In this document: positions 38,246 through 49,984 of the stretch, piece by piece
Position numbering within the stretch: the first letter of the stretch is position 1
Layout of the letters: each line of letters starts with the position of its first letter
Assembly (NCBI GenBank): GCA_037176705.1
Contig: CM073895.1
Location: forward strand, 107,334,551 to 107,398,550
Source: Molossus alvarezi
Taxonomy: Eukaryota; Chordata; Mammalia; Chiroptera; Molossidae
DNA: 64,000 nucleotides
Direction of reading: 5' to 3'
The notes under the pieces: generated by a model
The model's input: the letters and a program-made list of their open reading frames with translations, nothing else
The model's database searches: none
Told to the model about the DNA's origin: nothing
Program-made: the position numbers and the translations under genes

Positions 38246-38821
38246 TTGGAAAACTAAAATTTATTTATTTAATACTTTTGAATGAATTTTGGTCAACTTT
38301 GAATAACTTGAGACTAGCTTATCTACCAAGATATTAATCTATCTCTTTGGTTTTAACAAATGGAACTTTACAACATTAGGTTCTTTTATAAAGACATATA
38401 AAAGTGCTTATTTTTCTAGGTGGCATTTATTAAACAAAAATACAACACAAGGCAACTACAATCTACTTAATAGTCCTCTCCTCCACCCAGTGTAAGATAA
38501 AACTGTAGAACAAACATTTCTCTATGGGCTGCTATGACAGATCATGGTTATTACATTAATAACTTCTCTCTGATTTCTAGTTAAATAATACTGACTCCAT
38601 TTTTATTGTTGTTGTTCATTTACTTTTTCTCATTAGGGAATTAGAGAGGCACACAGTTAGATTTCAAAGTGTGATTGAAACAGCCAAAAGATGCATCACG
38701 CTGTCCAAAATTTGTTCTTATTGTGCATTGTCTCCCTATGCCTATGGTTTGTTTATTGGAAACAAATGAAATAAGTCCTAAATAATAGGGTTTCCCTAAG
38801 ATTCAATTAGAAGCATGGTGA

Positions 38822-38857
<36 letters not shown>

Positions 38858-39061
38858 CTGTGCATTTGTATGTTGTAGCATCTGAATCACTATGTCTTAG
38901 TAACAGCATAAAGTTGGCTATGATTTCTGGTTTATTCTAAGCACCACCAACAACAAAAACCCAACACTTAAACTAAATATAGTTTCTTTTACATTTGTTC
39001 TTCCCATGGCAATGTGGCAGAGAACTCCATATATTTCTTATAACAGTCCTATTAGGTAGAA
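38246..39061. other. AT-rich unique sequence with a (TG)n tract
   Basis: A (TG)n microsatellite lies at about 38825-38856. Nothing else is recognised. Confidence 0.6.
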
Positions 39062-39267
39062 ACTTTTTTTAAAACATCTTTATTGTTGACTGTATTACAG
39101 ATGTTCCTTCTTTTTCCCCTATTGACCCCCTCCTGCATGTCCCCACTCTGTTGTCTGTGTCCATTGGTTATGCATATAGGCATATAAATTCTTTGGTTTA
39201 TTTCTTTCCACCCCCAAACCCCCTTCCCTTTGAGGTTTGTCAGTCTAACAACCAATTTGTACTTCTT

Positions 39268-39518
39268 TTTTTTTTTTTTTTATCCTCTCCCGAGGACATT
39301 TTTCCAATTTTTGTACAGATAGAGTGGGAGGGAGAGAGAGGGAGAGAGAGAGAGAGAAACATTGACGTGAAAGGGACACATCGAGTGGCTGCCACCCGCA
39401 CGACCAACCAGGGCCGGGGACAAACTGCAACCGAAGTACGTGCCCTTAGTGGGAACCGAACCCGGTCTCTTCGGACCGCAGGCCGACGCTCTAACCGCTG
39501 AGCCAAACCGGCCAGGGC
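39268..39518 (-). mobile_element. young SINE-B with target-site duplication, minus strand
   Basis: It is flanked by AATTTGTACTTCTT (39254-39267) and AATTTGTAATTCTT (39519-39532), 14 bp with one mismatch. The complementary head ends at 39518 (CAAACCGGCCAGGGC). It is CpG-rich and therefore recent. Confidence 0.93.
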
Positions 39519-39859
39519 AATTTGTAATTCTTAATCCCTTCATTTTTTTCACTCATTTCTCCAACCCCCCTCCCATATGGTAACCAACAAAATGTTCTCT
39601 GAGTCTATGAGAATGTTTCTGTTCTGCTTGTTCACTTTGTTTGTAGATTCAATTGTTGATAGATATGTATTTATTACCATTTTGTTTGTTCATATTTTTT
39701 AACTTTTTCTTCATGAAGACCCTTTAACATCTCATATAATAATGGTTTGGTGGTGATCAACTCCTTTAGCTTTTCCTTGTCTGGGAAACTCTTTATATGG
39801 CCATCAATTCTAAATGACAGCATTGCAGGATAGAGTAATCTTGGTTGTAGGTTCTTGCT

Positions 39860-40603
39860 TTATATCACTTTGAATATTTCTTGCCACTCCCTTCTGGCCT
39901 GCAATGTTTTTTTGTTTGTTTGTTTTTGTTTTGAGAAATCAGCTGACAGTCTTATGGGAGCTCTCTTGTAGGTAACTAACTGCTTATCTCTTGCTGCTTT
40001 TAAGATTCTCTCTTTGTCTTGAACCTTTTGTATTTTGATGATAATGTGTCTTGGTGTGGGCTTCTTGGAGTTCATCTTGTTTGAGACTCTCTGTGCTTCC
40101 TGGACCTGTATGTCTATTTCTTTCACCAAGTTAGGGAATTTTTCTGTCATTATTGTTTCAAATAGGTTTTTGATTTCTTATTCTCTCTCTTGCCCTTCTG
40201 GCATTCCCAAGATGCGAGTGTTGGTATGCTTGAAGTTGTCCCAGAGTCTCCTTATTTTTAATTTTTTTTTTTTCTTTTTACTGTTCTGATTGGGTGTTTT
40301 TTGCTTCCTTATATTCCAAATTGATGGTTTGCTTCTTGGCTTTACCTACTCTATTATTGAACTCTATTATTGAATCTGTGTAAATTATTCTTTATTTCAG
40401 TTAGTGCCTCCTTCATTTTTGACTCGTCCTTTTTGTGCTCTCGAGGCACACACTAAGTTCATTGAAGTTTTCACTAAGTTTATCTTTATAAGCAGTGTTT
40501 TGAACTCTGCATCTGTTAGGTTGTTTATCTCTATTTCACTTAGTTCTTTTTCTGAAGTTTTGTTCTGTTCTTTTATTTGGGACCTGTTTCTTTGTCTCCT
40601 CAT
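39860..40603 (-). pseudogene. L1/HAL1 ORF1 remnant
   Basis: ORF1p is the RNA-binding coiled-coil trimer of L1. The N-terminal part (40397-40603) reads MRRQRNRSQIKEQNKTSEKE and then EIEINNLTDAEFKTLLIK, the usual conserved start. The C-terminal part (39860-40150) contains KFPNLVKEIDIQVQEAQR, RHIIIKIQKVQDKERIL and VTYKRAPIRLSADFS, typical of the C-terminal domain. The central RRM-like part is frameshifted and partly missing. Confidence 0.8.
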
Positions 40604-41521
40604 TTTGGCTGCCTCCCTGTGTTTGTTTCTATGTATTAGGTAGAGTAGCTATGTCTCCTGTGCTTCCTAGGGTGGCTTGTTGTAGTAGGTGTCCTTTAGG
40701 GTCCAGTAAAACAGCCTTTCTTATCTCCTAGCTAGGCCTTCAAGATGCACCCTTATGTGGACTTTACACCCTTCTGTTGTAATTGAGTCTGGATTGCTGT
40801 TGGCCCATCAATGAGAGGGTTTTATTCAGGCCAATCAGCTGCAAGGACTGGCTATCTATCCAGTGGATAGTGCCCACTATCCACTGACCTCTGATTACCT
40901 TGGATGATCAGCTATACAGAAGCCCACCAATCAGAGAAAGACTACGTCAGCAAGGCTCTGGTACCCAGTGAGTCCCTTCCTTGAGTGTGTCACTTGTAGA
41001 GGTGATTGGGTGGTGGTGCTTAACAGTGTTTTGAAGCTGTCTAGTGGGTGTACTGGCTCTGGGGCAAGGTCAGCCACTGTCTGTGTTCTACCCAGGGCCA
41101 CCAGGCATAAGCTACAAAGTGAACTACAGATGGCTGCTTCTTCTGCTGGGCTTGGAAGTGCCCAGAAAACACCAAGATGTAAGCCAAGGCTGGCTGCTTT
41201 TAGTGCCAAGCCTGGGGCCACTTAATGAGAGGTATGGGCTAGTTGAGACCAGAGGCTGCTTAAAAGAATTTAGGAAAACCTGAAGCAGGATCCAAGACAG
41301 GTCAATCCTATGGTAAAGCAACAGCTTAGGTGGACCTTAAAGTTGGGTGGGTTGGGTGGACCTTAAAGTTGGGTGGGGTGGGGCCTCAGGGAATCACCAG
41401 GGCAGGGCCAACAGTGTGAGCCAGGTTGCTGGAGTCCCAGATATGGCAGCTGTCTGCCGCCCCAGGGAAGGGCTCACCAAAGGAACATCAGCCTCTGACA
41501 GCACATCTGTCCGGGAATTCC

Positions 41522-41650
41522 CATTTTACATATCAAGAAAGTGAAGCACAAAGAGGTTAAGTAAGTTTTCCCAAAATTAAAAAGCTGGTAATTCATGGAG
41601 CTAGGATTTGGTCCCTGGCAGTTTATATCATAGTACTTGTCACATGGTTC
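41522..41650 (+). mobile_element. MIR remnant
   Basis: CCCATTTTACATATCAAGAA, then GAAGCACAAAGAGGTTAAGT match the MIR core order. Confidence 0.65.
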
Positions 41651-41769
41651 ATCACCATCCCCTTCTGACTCCATCACCCCTCCCTGATTCATTTACAGTG
41701 TCCATTGCAGCTAATTGTGACCATGAAGACAGATTTTGGCCAATGGGATGTAAGCAAAAGTGACATGGG

Positions 41770-41930
41770 CACACTGATACAATTTCAGTTCAGCAAGGTG
41801 AATGAGCTCTAGGGACCTGCTGTATGGAATTGTAACTGTAGTCAACAATAATAAATTGCATGCTTAAAATTTGTTAAGATGGTAGATCCCATATTACATG
41901 TTCTTACCACAATAAAATAAAAATTTTAAA
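41770..41930 (+). mobile_element. short old L1 3' end
   Basis: The sequence AATAAATTGCATGCTTAAAA, then CATGTTCTTACCACAATAAA resembles older L1 3' UTR ends. It is flanked by AAAAGTGACATG (about 41756) and AAAAGTGATATG (about 41930), a plausible duplication. Confidence 0.55.
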
Positions 41931-42099
41931 AAGTGATATGTGTGATTTCTGGGTCCTACCTTGTCTTGATTTGCTTACTACTTTTTGCTAGTTGGACTGA
42001 CAGTGGGGTTAGAATATGTATCATGGATGATTTAATGGATACCACACATTAAAAATGGACAGTCCATAAGATATAAACAATTTAGCACCCTGGTGTTTG

Positions 42100-43215
42100 T
42101 TGACTGCTTACCTAGAACTTAAATGGAGAAAACAAAATTTTATCAAGTTTGGTTTGGTCTTTTATAGAAACTGAGCTTAGACCCTGAATAATTATGAGAT
42201 CATTATAATAGTTCTGTGGGAACAACAAATACACTAATATTCAGTATACCTCATTCCAGTCATGCAATTATTGGATCAGGTTTATCTGGCTTGGTTTGCA
42301 ATTTTACTTCCCCATATAAAAGAACAGGCTTTAACACATCTAAGAACAATCCTACCAAATGAGTACTCTGTATAAACAATCTTTTCTTGGATTATGTAGC
42401 TTTGAGTACAAATCCTTTCAAATACATTGCTACACACTGTTGAAAATTATTCTAAGGAATGTTTTCAAAAGCTTTCATAGAGTTTTTCTGTGATCTATTG
42501 TGAGTACTTTTAAATTATTTAAAGAGGTTGTATACTAATCTAAACTATTTTTTTTTCTGACACTGAATGCTTTCATAGAATGAAAAGGAATGATTCATTA
42601 TTCAGTATTTTTTTTTCTTTATGGTTCCATCTCCTTTTTTAGTGGAAATTTCTCTGAATATGTTGGCCCCTAAATAACATTTATTAAATTTCTAAAAGTG
42701 AAAGATTATTCCCCTCTCTCCTATATTTTTATGGTAAGTTTGTTATTTCGGGTTGGATGTGGCTAGGCATCTCTCCTCAGTTACTATCATACCCAGAAAT
42801 GTCATAATACTAATATCATTTTAATTGTTATTTTAAAGATCCACTCATTCTTTGAAAAAGCATTCATAGTGATAACAGACACATGAAAATAAAGATTTAA
42901 CTATGTTTAAATTATCATAACATCTAGAATAAAATAATATATCATGCGATATTATTAGCAAGACAAAAATTTTTTGATTGCTTACCTAGACCTTAAATGA
43001 AGAAAACAAAATTTTATGGCTTTTGTAGCTTTGGGTACAAATCATTTTAAATACATTGTCACACATTGTTGAAAATTATTCAAAGAATGTTTTAGAAGCT
43101 TTCATAAGAGTTTTTCTGTGATCCATTGTGAGTCCTTTTAAAATATTTAAAGAGGTTGTATACTAATCTAAACTACTTTCTTCTGACACTGAATACTTTC
43201 ATAGAATAAAAAGTT
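42100..43215 (+). repeat. diverged direct duplication
   Basis: Blocks at about 42105-42160 and 42390-42595 recur in the same order at about 42980-43215. Shared words include CTTACCTAGA, AAACAAAATTTTAT, GTTGAAAATTATTC and TATACTAATCTAAACTA. The second copy lacks the intervening part of the first (about 42165-42390). By eye the copies differ at roughly one base in ten. No coding sequence is seen in either. Confidence 0.85.
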
Positions 43216-44084
43216 GTAGTACAGAAATAAATGTTTGGATCCCAGTGACTATTAGGTTTTTATTGACCTGAAGACCCAATTAAAGTCATTCCATGTTCCT
43301 TATACTTCTGTCTACTGTTTTCACATCAGTTTACTCTTTCTAAATTGTTTCTGTTCGATACCCTTATTTTAAATGCCTTAAGAATAAGGAAAACATTTTG
43401 AATTCTGTTTTCTTCCTTAATAGCTTTCAAATAGAAGTTTTCTTCTAGGTGCTTAGGGCGTGGCTCCCCTTCTCTTGCTTTGAAAATGTATTTATAGATC
43501 ATTCTTCTCTAAGTGTCTTTAAAGTGCAAGAGATTTAACAAAACCTGAAATTTTCTCACAATTAAATTTAGCCTCTCTCACCCTCCATAGCACTTTCTCT
43601 TTAGATCATGAAAAATCATATATTTCTCTCATATGTTAATGAATGATGTAGTCACTATACATACACAAAAACATTTGCAGTGTTTGGGGTTAAAGCATCA
43701 TTTTCTTCATAGTTTTCTTTGGTGCCATTACACAATCCCTTGCTCCTAATGGTCCCCAGAAAATAAAACATGAAGTAGTAGGAGATTCTGAGAAGAACAT
43801 AAAGAGCAAAATGTGGTCACTAGGAAGAAACTCTTATCATGAGATGTCATTTTTCCTATGTCTGAGGGGCCCATGTCCTGGACACTGGAGCATGATCTGA
43901 ACACAAGGCAAGTAACTTCAGAGCAATTAGGAGGGTGCAACTCAAAACAAGTCTAAAGAAAAATGTACTTCACCACCTACCATGTGAAAATTTAAAGATT
44001 TGGAGAGTTGTCCAACCATTACATGACTAGTAGTAACATAAGTAGTTAGTAGGCGTGTTATAGGTAGTAAAGGACAGAGGCAGT
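43216..44084. other. unique-looking sequence, no gene seen
   Basis: AT-rich, with short ORFs without family resemblance. Confidence 0.55.
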
Positions 44085-44290
44085 AAAATAACAGGTAAAG
44101 TTTACCAAGTGCTAACTATGTGCCAGTCTCCAGGTTAAGAACTTTGCAGATATTAATTTATTCAATTCTCAGACCATCTTGCTGTTATTGCTGTTGTTAC
44201 TCAAATTATAAAGATGAATAAGCACTTAACTGTCCAGAGTCAATTACAGCCAGTAAGTGGCAAAGCCTGGACTGGAACCCAACCAGGCCT
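44085..44290 (+). mobile_element. MIR SINE remnant
   Basis: AGTGCTAACTATGTGCCAGT, then CAATTACAGCCAGTAAGTGG and GACTGGAACCCAACCAGGCC follow MIR consensus order closely over about 200 bp. Confidence 0.85.
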
Positions 44291-44528
44291 CACAGTCCTC
44301 ATTGCCATGAAGACCCAATTGAAAATTCCTCTACAGAAAAGAAGTGACCTCTCTGCCCAGGAGGGGCTAAGTCACAGCATGATGAGCATGAGTCAGGGCT
44401 GTTACATACACAAAGTCAGCTAGATACCATCTAGGCCCTTTGCATCTCTAAGAATCTAAAAATCTGGCAAAACTAAGATTCATACCTTGGTTCCAGAACT
44501 GAAGGTCTCAAGATTGAATTGGATGAAC

Positions 44529-44530
<2 letters not shown>

Positions 44531-44594
<64 letters not shown>

Positions 44595-44684
44595 ACCCTC
44601 CCTTCTGACGGTAGTTATTTTAGAGGTCTTATCTAGAAAACCAGGTTAAGAAAGGGCTATTTTGATTTTGTTATCTCAGACCTG

Positions 44685-44730
<46 letters not shown>
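44531..44730. repeat. (CA)n(GA)n and, about 90 bp on, (TG)n microsatellites
   Basis: (CA)n lies at 44531-44569 and (GA)n at about 44569-44594. A separate (TG)n of about 44 bp lies at 44685-44728. The CA and TG tracts are inverted relative to each other. Confidence 0.95.
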
Positions 44731-44789
44731 TGTGATGCCAGGGGAATTATTTGGCCTTTTGTGTCCCTAAAAACCTGTCCTCAGCACTG

Positions 44790-45060
44790 CCACTCTCAGA
44801 GCACAAACATTTTCCAGGCAAGAGGATTTCAGTGGCTCACTATTGCCTGGAATCAGGTTAATTCCAGTGAACTCAAGGCTCTCACTCTGTCTCTAGCATT
44901 CATGCTGCTGCATTTCCTGGCTCCTTTCCCTGAAGGCATATTGTTCTTTTACCTCTCTCCTTAATATTTCAGCAGAAGTCACCTCTCCCATGATAATACC
45001 CTAACATCTCACCTGGCAGTCCCTGTGCTCAGAATCGTCTCTTCTCTGGTTTCCTGTGAG
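44790..45060. mobile_element. possible L2 remnant
   Basis: The text pattern GCATTCATGCTGCTGCATTT, then TCACCTCTCCCATGATAATA resembles ancient L2 3' regions. It is weak and by eye only. Confidence 0.35.
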
Positions 45061-45224
45061 TTTAGTTCTCCATCTATTATACCAACCCCTTCTTATCTAG
45101 TGCAGTTTTTTCTTACATTTATTAACTCCTTTTAAAAATCAGCTTGTGGTTGTCCTTGTACCAGATTGTCACCCAAATGTTGCCTTATTCATCAGTCATT
45201 TTATATGCCCAAGTACCTATGTTT

Positions 45225-45341
45225 ATTAAACTACCCTTTTTTGTGGTAATAGAAATATACAACCTTTTGTTTAATATAACCAAACATATTATTAAACAAA
45301 AGGTTGTATATTTCTATTACCACAAAAAAGGGTAGTTTAAT
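45225..45341. repeat. perfect 52-bp inverted repeat with 13-bp spacer
   Basis: 45225-45276 is the exact reverse complement of 45290-45341, with no mismatch over 52 bp. The spacer is TAACCAAACATAT (45277-45289). The word TATAACCAAACA spanning the left arm edge and spacer recurs downstream at about 45407. A perfect hairpin of this size can form. No transposon ends or coding sequence are evident. Confidence 0.97.
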
Positions 45342-45839
45342 TTACATACACTCTACTAATTTGAGTATATAAGTGAATCAAATACATACTAAAAATTTCC
45401 CACAGTATAACCAAACACTTTCTTTCCAGTCTGGTGTCCCACTTGTGTGTGTTTTCTTTCTATTTATTATTAAATTTTGTGTTAACTTAGCATCTTTTAT
45501 TTTTTTATTGGCCTTATCTTTCTTCTCTCCTATAACTTGTGTATTCTAACCTTCTGTCTATTATTTCCTCCTGTATTTTTAGCCCTTTTCTTATCAGTGT
45601 GTGAGACTCACATGTATTCTGAATACTAGTGCTTCGTGAGCGATATGTTCAGCAGACACCCCTTTCCCATCCATGACTTTTCTTTCTTCTCTCTTTATAG
45701 TGTCTTTTTTATACAAATGTTTTAACTTTAATTTAAAGTAGTCAAAGTGTAAGACATTTTTATTATATTTTGTGTGCTTTGTGCTGGTTTAAGAGATTAA
45801 TTACTTTTTGATATCACAAACATATTTTCCTCTAAATTT
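45342..45839. other. AT-rich unique sequence, no gene seen
   Basis: No repeat or coding feature is supported. Confidence 0.55.
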
Positions 45840-46830
45840 TGTTGAGTGCAATTGAGATGTAATTGACATATAATATTGTACAAGTTTAAGGAGTACAATG
45901 TGCTGATTTCATATGTTTATATGTTCCTCTACCTGTTTTGAAGTTGTTTTTCACAGTTAATCCTTTAGGGATTATCTTTCATATGTGGGTATCCCATTGT
46001 TCCAACACTTTACTGACTAGTCATTCCCTCCTTTCCCTGCCCATTTCTGAACCAATGCAGGTCCTGTATCCTCTGCTAATAAATGCTTGATCTGTGTCTA
46101 AATTATCTAGTTTGTTAACAGATGTAATTTTTATTCCCTACATCACCACTGCTCCACTGTTTGAATTACCATTGCAAATAATTTTTATTTTTAATGGGAC
46201 TATTGTTTTCTTATTATGTTCTATCTTTAAATTTTCTTAGCTTTTAATGGCTCCTCAGTCTTCTGCATGTTCAATTTCATGTTTAAAAGAACTTGTGGTG
46301 TTTTGATTGGGTTTGCATCCAATACACAGATTAATTGAAAGAGAACTGTCCATGTTACCACATTGAGTCTTGTCATTAATATTGCTTATGCCTTTATTTT
46401 GGGGGGAATTCCTTTTTTGCCCCCCAGTAAAGTTTTATAATTTTTGAAACCAGTTGAACTTCTTTTGTTGCAATTATTACTAGACTTTTAAGTATTTTCT
46501 ATTGCTATTGTGAATGAGTCTTTTTAAAAATTGTATGTTCTGATTTATTATTACTTAATTAAAAGAACATTGTTAATTGTTTTTAATATTGGTCTATATC
46601 AAACAAACTTGCAGATATGTCTGGAGAATCCTTTGGAATTTTTTTCTTCTTTATTCAATCCTTCCTCTCCCTTCCCTAGCCCCTCCCCCATCCTTGTCAG
46701 CCTGCTCTCTGTATAGAGTCTGTCACTATTTTGCTTGTTAGTTCACTTTGTTCATTAGATTCCACATGTGAGTCAAATCATATGGTACTTGTCTTTCTTG
46801 AGAATTACTGACTAATCTAAACATTTTCTT
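45840..46830 (-). mobile_element. old L1 fragments, minus strand
   Basis: Three adjoining antisense L1-like pieces: a 3' UTR pattern at 45840-46100 (TGACATATAATATTGTACAA), an RT-region pattern at about 46280-46640 (TTTTGATTGGGTTTGCATCC), and another 3' end at about 46640-46830 (TAGATTCCACATGTGAGTCA). Confidence 0.65.
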
Positions 46831-48050
46831 GGGTGTTCTTTGTAGACAATCATGTTTTCTATAAATTATTTTTCTTTTCTTTATAATTCTAACATAGCAA
46901 AAAATTTTCTAGTGTTATTTTACAAATAGGGCAAGACTACACACAAGATTCAAATTAGTTCTGTAGTTCATGCAGATCTGTGGCCACATCTCCAGTACTG
47001 AAGGAAAATGACAAACCTGATCACTGCCTGTAGGGCCATGTTTATAGTTGGAAACCTCAAGGGGCCACAGCAGCATCATCTCTCTTACAACTCCTGCTAA
47101 GTATTCTTTCTGTTTCTCATATCTACATATTCCTGTTTCTTTCTTTTAGGTTTGGCCATATGTATACTTCATTATTTTTAAATTTAGCTAGAATGTCTAT
47201 ATGTTTTCATTGGAATGAAATAATCAAAATCAGTTTAGCCTGCCATATTGTCAAGAACCACACCTCTAAAATGTTATATTTCCACACCAAATGAACTAAT
47301 CATAGTCTCTGAGCTCTTTAGCTTTATTGATCCCTCTAAAATCTAGGATATTATGATTCTGTGCAAAGATTTTTTTAAAAAGGCATTTCAAGAAAGAAAT
47401 CCAAATTCTTTTAGGCTCAGAGATAGAAAAGAACATTATATTTCGAGAAAATATACTTATATCTGGATCCCCTGTGCCTAGCATATATGCATACATGTGC
47501 TATAAGACATATTGAGAATTAGTGATTCAATTAATTATACATTGAATTAATTATTGAGTAGAGTTCTCTTTGGAAAAATTAGTGCATTATTCAGGATACC
47601 CTGGAAAAAGGATAATAAACCATATGGTATAAGATAATAAATGCTACAGTAATAAACAGATCTAAATATGTATAATAGTTTAAATAGAATAAAAGTTTAT
47701 GCCTCTCCTCTGTAAGATTCCCAGTTGGAGTCCTTGGTGGTGGGCAGCTCTGCTGGGTGTGCAGAACTAGGGATGCAAGCTTATTTCACCATGTGACTCA
47801 ACCTCCCCATTCAGCCTCTTGACCATTTAGCTTGCACAAGAGAAAAAGAGTAGGGAGGAAGCCCAGAAATGGAATACCTCAATGACTTGGTAGTTTAAAA
47901 CTCAAGTCACATGACCACACCTCAGGGAGCCTGGGAAATCTAGTCTAATGATGTGTCCAGGAAAAAGAGACAACATGGATTTAGATGAGCAGCTAGTAGT
48001 CTCTGCCATAATTAGTATGCCTCAGAGTAAAAGTGGATCAAATAGGAGGG
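46831..48050. other. unique-looking sequence with a probable ancient repeat
   Basis: 47660-48020 (ending near GAGCAGCTAGTAGTCTCTGC) has the texture of a widely shared old mammalian interspersed repeat that I cannot name. No gene is seen. Confidence 0.4.
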
Positions 48051-48268
48051 GATCTGTTCAACTGGTATGGCTCAGTGGTTGAGCATCAATCCATGCACAA
48101 AAAGGTCTCCAGTTGGATTCCTGGTCAGAGCACATGTTCAGGTTGTGGGCTAAATCCCCAGTGTGGGGTATGCAGGAAGAAGCCAGTTGATGTTCTCTCT
48201 CACCGATGTTTCTATCTCTCTCTCACTCTCCCTTCCTCTCGCTCTAAAATCAATAGAGAAAAAAATTA
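48051..48268 (+). mobile_element. VES SINE
   Basis: A degenerate head (CTGGTATGGCTCAGTGGTTG) is followed by the body with AGCACATGTTCAGGTTGTGG, a pyrimidine tract and an A-rich tail. Confidence 0.85.
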
Positions 48269-49009
48269 AAAGGGGAGGGAATCTATTATACTCAAAAAAT
48301 TAAGAAAATATTACCATACTTCATTTAGAAAATGATGACTATGTAAGCAAAAGCAATGAGACAATAGAAAAGTTAAATTATGTAAGAATTCTTTTAAGTA
48401 AAATCAACAAGATTAGATGTAAAAGAAGTGTGCCTTTGATCATCCCACATGTGGGGAACCAAAGAAATAAACCTTGATTTAATGCTAGAAATATTGAGTG
48501 CAAACGTATTGGTTCATTAAAGAAACAATGTTTTATAATGAACTCTCTGGAGGTGATTCAGATAACCAAGTATGGTTTTACTCTCCAAAAAAGAGCTTGC
48601 AAAGTACTTATGCTAGATGTGCAAAGCAGGGAATTTGGACAAACACGATGGCAGGATGACAAAATGGAAACATGGGGAAAAAAACACCAGGGCTCTAGAT
48701 ACACATCTGAGCATTTACTGTGCAATCATTTAAGTGACTATAGAGTTGGATGAGTAACCAAAAGAAATAAAATGAAGAAAGAAAAAAGAAGAAAAAAGTG
48801 TGGCAATTATCTATCTTAAAGAGTTTTCCAAAGAGGTAAAACTTATTGAAAGAGGCTGTGAAAGTCTTATTTGAGAATGGAATTCTTGAAAAGGAAATTT
48901 ACTAAGCTTGATTTTCCTAAGACCTCAGCCCTCTGGTCAATGTCACTGTCAACACCTGTTACTTCCTGGACTCTGGGATAACTATGACATCCACTGAAAA
49001 GCACACCCT
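48269..49009. other. unique-looking sequence, no gene seen
   Basis: A GAAA-rich stretch lies near 48775-48800. A C14 homopolymer at about 49013-49026 marks the start of the GC-rich duplicated segment. Confidence 0.55.
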
Positions 49010-49204
49010 TCCTCCCCCCCCCCCCCAACACACACCCAGCCATGGACCCTTAGAGATCCGGGCCACTAGTGGAACGGGTCCCTCTCCTTTGCAGGCGCAA
49101 AGTCCGATGCCTGGCAACCTGTCTCTCCGGTCGCCAAGGCAAACTGCGGCCAGAGCCGCCATTGATGACTCGGTCACGCTTCACCCGCAAATCGTCGGCG
49201 GTCG

Positions 49205-49260
49205 GTGCCTCGCTCACGTGACCGCGGTTCTGCGGGCAGACCCGGAAGCGGGCCGGAGAG
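49205..49260. promoter_or_regulatory. E-box and ETS motifs in the CpG-rich head, copy 1
   Basis: CACGTGAC (49215-49222, USF/MiT-type E-box) lies 19 bp before CCGGAAG (49242-49248, ETS-type), in CpG-dense DNA. This is promoter-like. In copy 2 the E-box reads CGCGTGAC (from 54904) while the ETS motif is kept (54931-54937). Confidence 0.45.
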
Positions 49261-49984
49261 AGGCACACACGCACAGACACTCCCTCCCTCCCTCCCTCAC
49301 AGACACACACCGGCCTCCACACCTCCCTCGCTCCCTCCCCCCCTCCCCCCCTTGGCCTCTGGCCAAATACAAATACAGAATCAGTCAATAAAACATTTCA
49401 ATATCGCCTTGCTCTCGTCCTGTTCACGGGCTTTGCGTCAGTCTGCGGCGGCGGCGGCCCGGGCAGAGACCCTGAGAGGGCCGAGGAGATCTCCCCCTCC
49501 CTTTCGACCTGGAGGATGTTCAGTGGGCCGGCGAGGGAAGAGCGGCTGCCAGCCGCCGAGCCGGCCCGCACGGTTTGTTTCTCACGGAAGGCTTCCGGGC
49601 CCGTGACGAGGGAGACGATCTGGTGGGAGACCTAAGAGTGTAGTGAGACATCAGGAGGGATACCTCGACTGGGAACATCCTCCCTGAGGAGCAAGGGGTT
49701 CCCCTCCCACACCGGGCTTCCCCCAGCTCAGGATCCCAGTACCAGAAAGAGACGTCCCCATCCCTTGTGGCTGTGCACACCACCTGGGATCGAGGTCCAG
49801 GCTGCCAGGGTCCCAGGCAGTTCCTTTGAAAGGGCCTGCCCACCACGGAAGGAGTTCCGGGGACCCTCTTTCTGCAGGGGTGGGTGGCAGGGAGGGACGG
49901 AGGCAGCTTGAAAGGCGCCAGAGACATCCCTGGGAAGAACTGAGTCCTTTGGCATTGGGGTGAGAGCTGGAGGAGCCGCTTTGT

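Larger units (their letters stand above)
39062..41515 (-). mobile_element. half-L1 (HAL1)-like element: 5' UTR, ORF1, 3' UTR, no ORF2
   Basis: Read on the minus strand the order is a GC-richer 5' UTR (41515 to about 40650), an ORF1 remnant (40603-39860), then without any ORF2 an L1-type 3' end (about 39700 to 39062, split by a SINE). The whole is about 2.2 kb without the SINE. HAL1 elements are L1 derivatives known to carry only ORF1 and to use L1 machinery in trans. I infer membership from this layout. A simple ORF2 deletion in an ordinary L1 is the alternative. The element sits inside a MIR remnant that resumes at 41522. Confidence 0.65.

Noticed and set aside
44689..44964. 91-codon ORF starting MCVCVCV
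   Set aside because: Its start is a (TG)n repeat and the rest overlaps probable L2 sequence.
49360..49400. AATAAA at about 49389 with TATA-like text as part of a retroviral LTR
   Set aside because: No TG...CA boundaries, primer-binding site or paired LTR could be found around it. It may be a cellular polyadenylation signal or chance.
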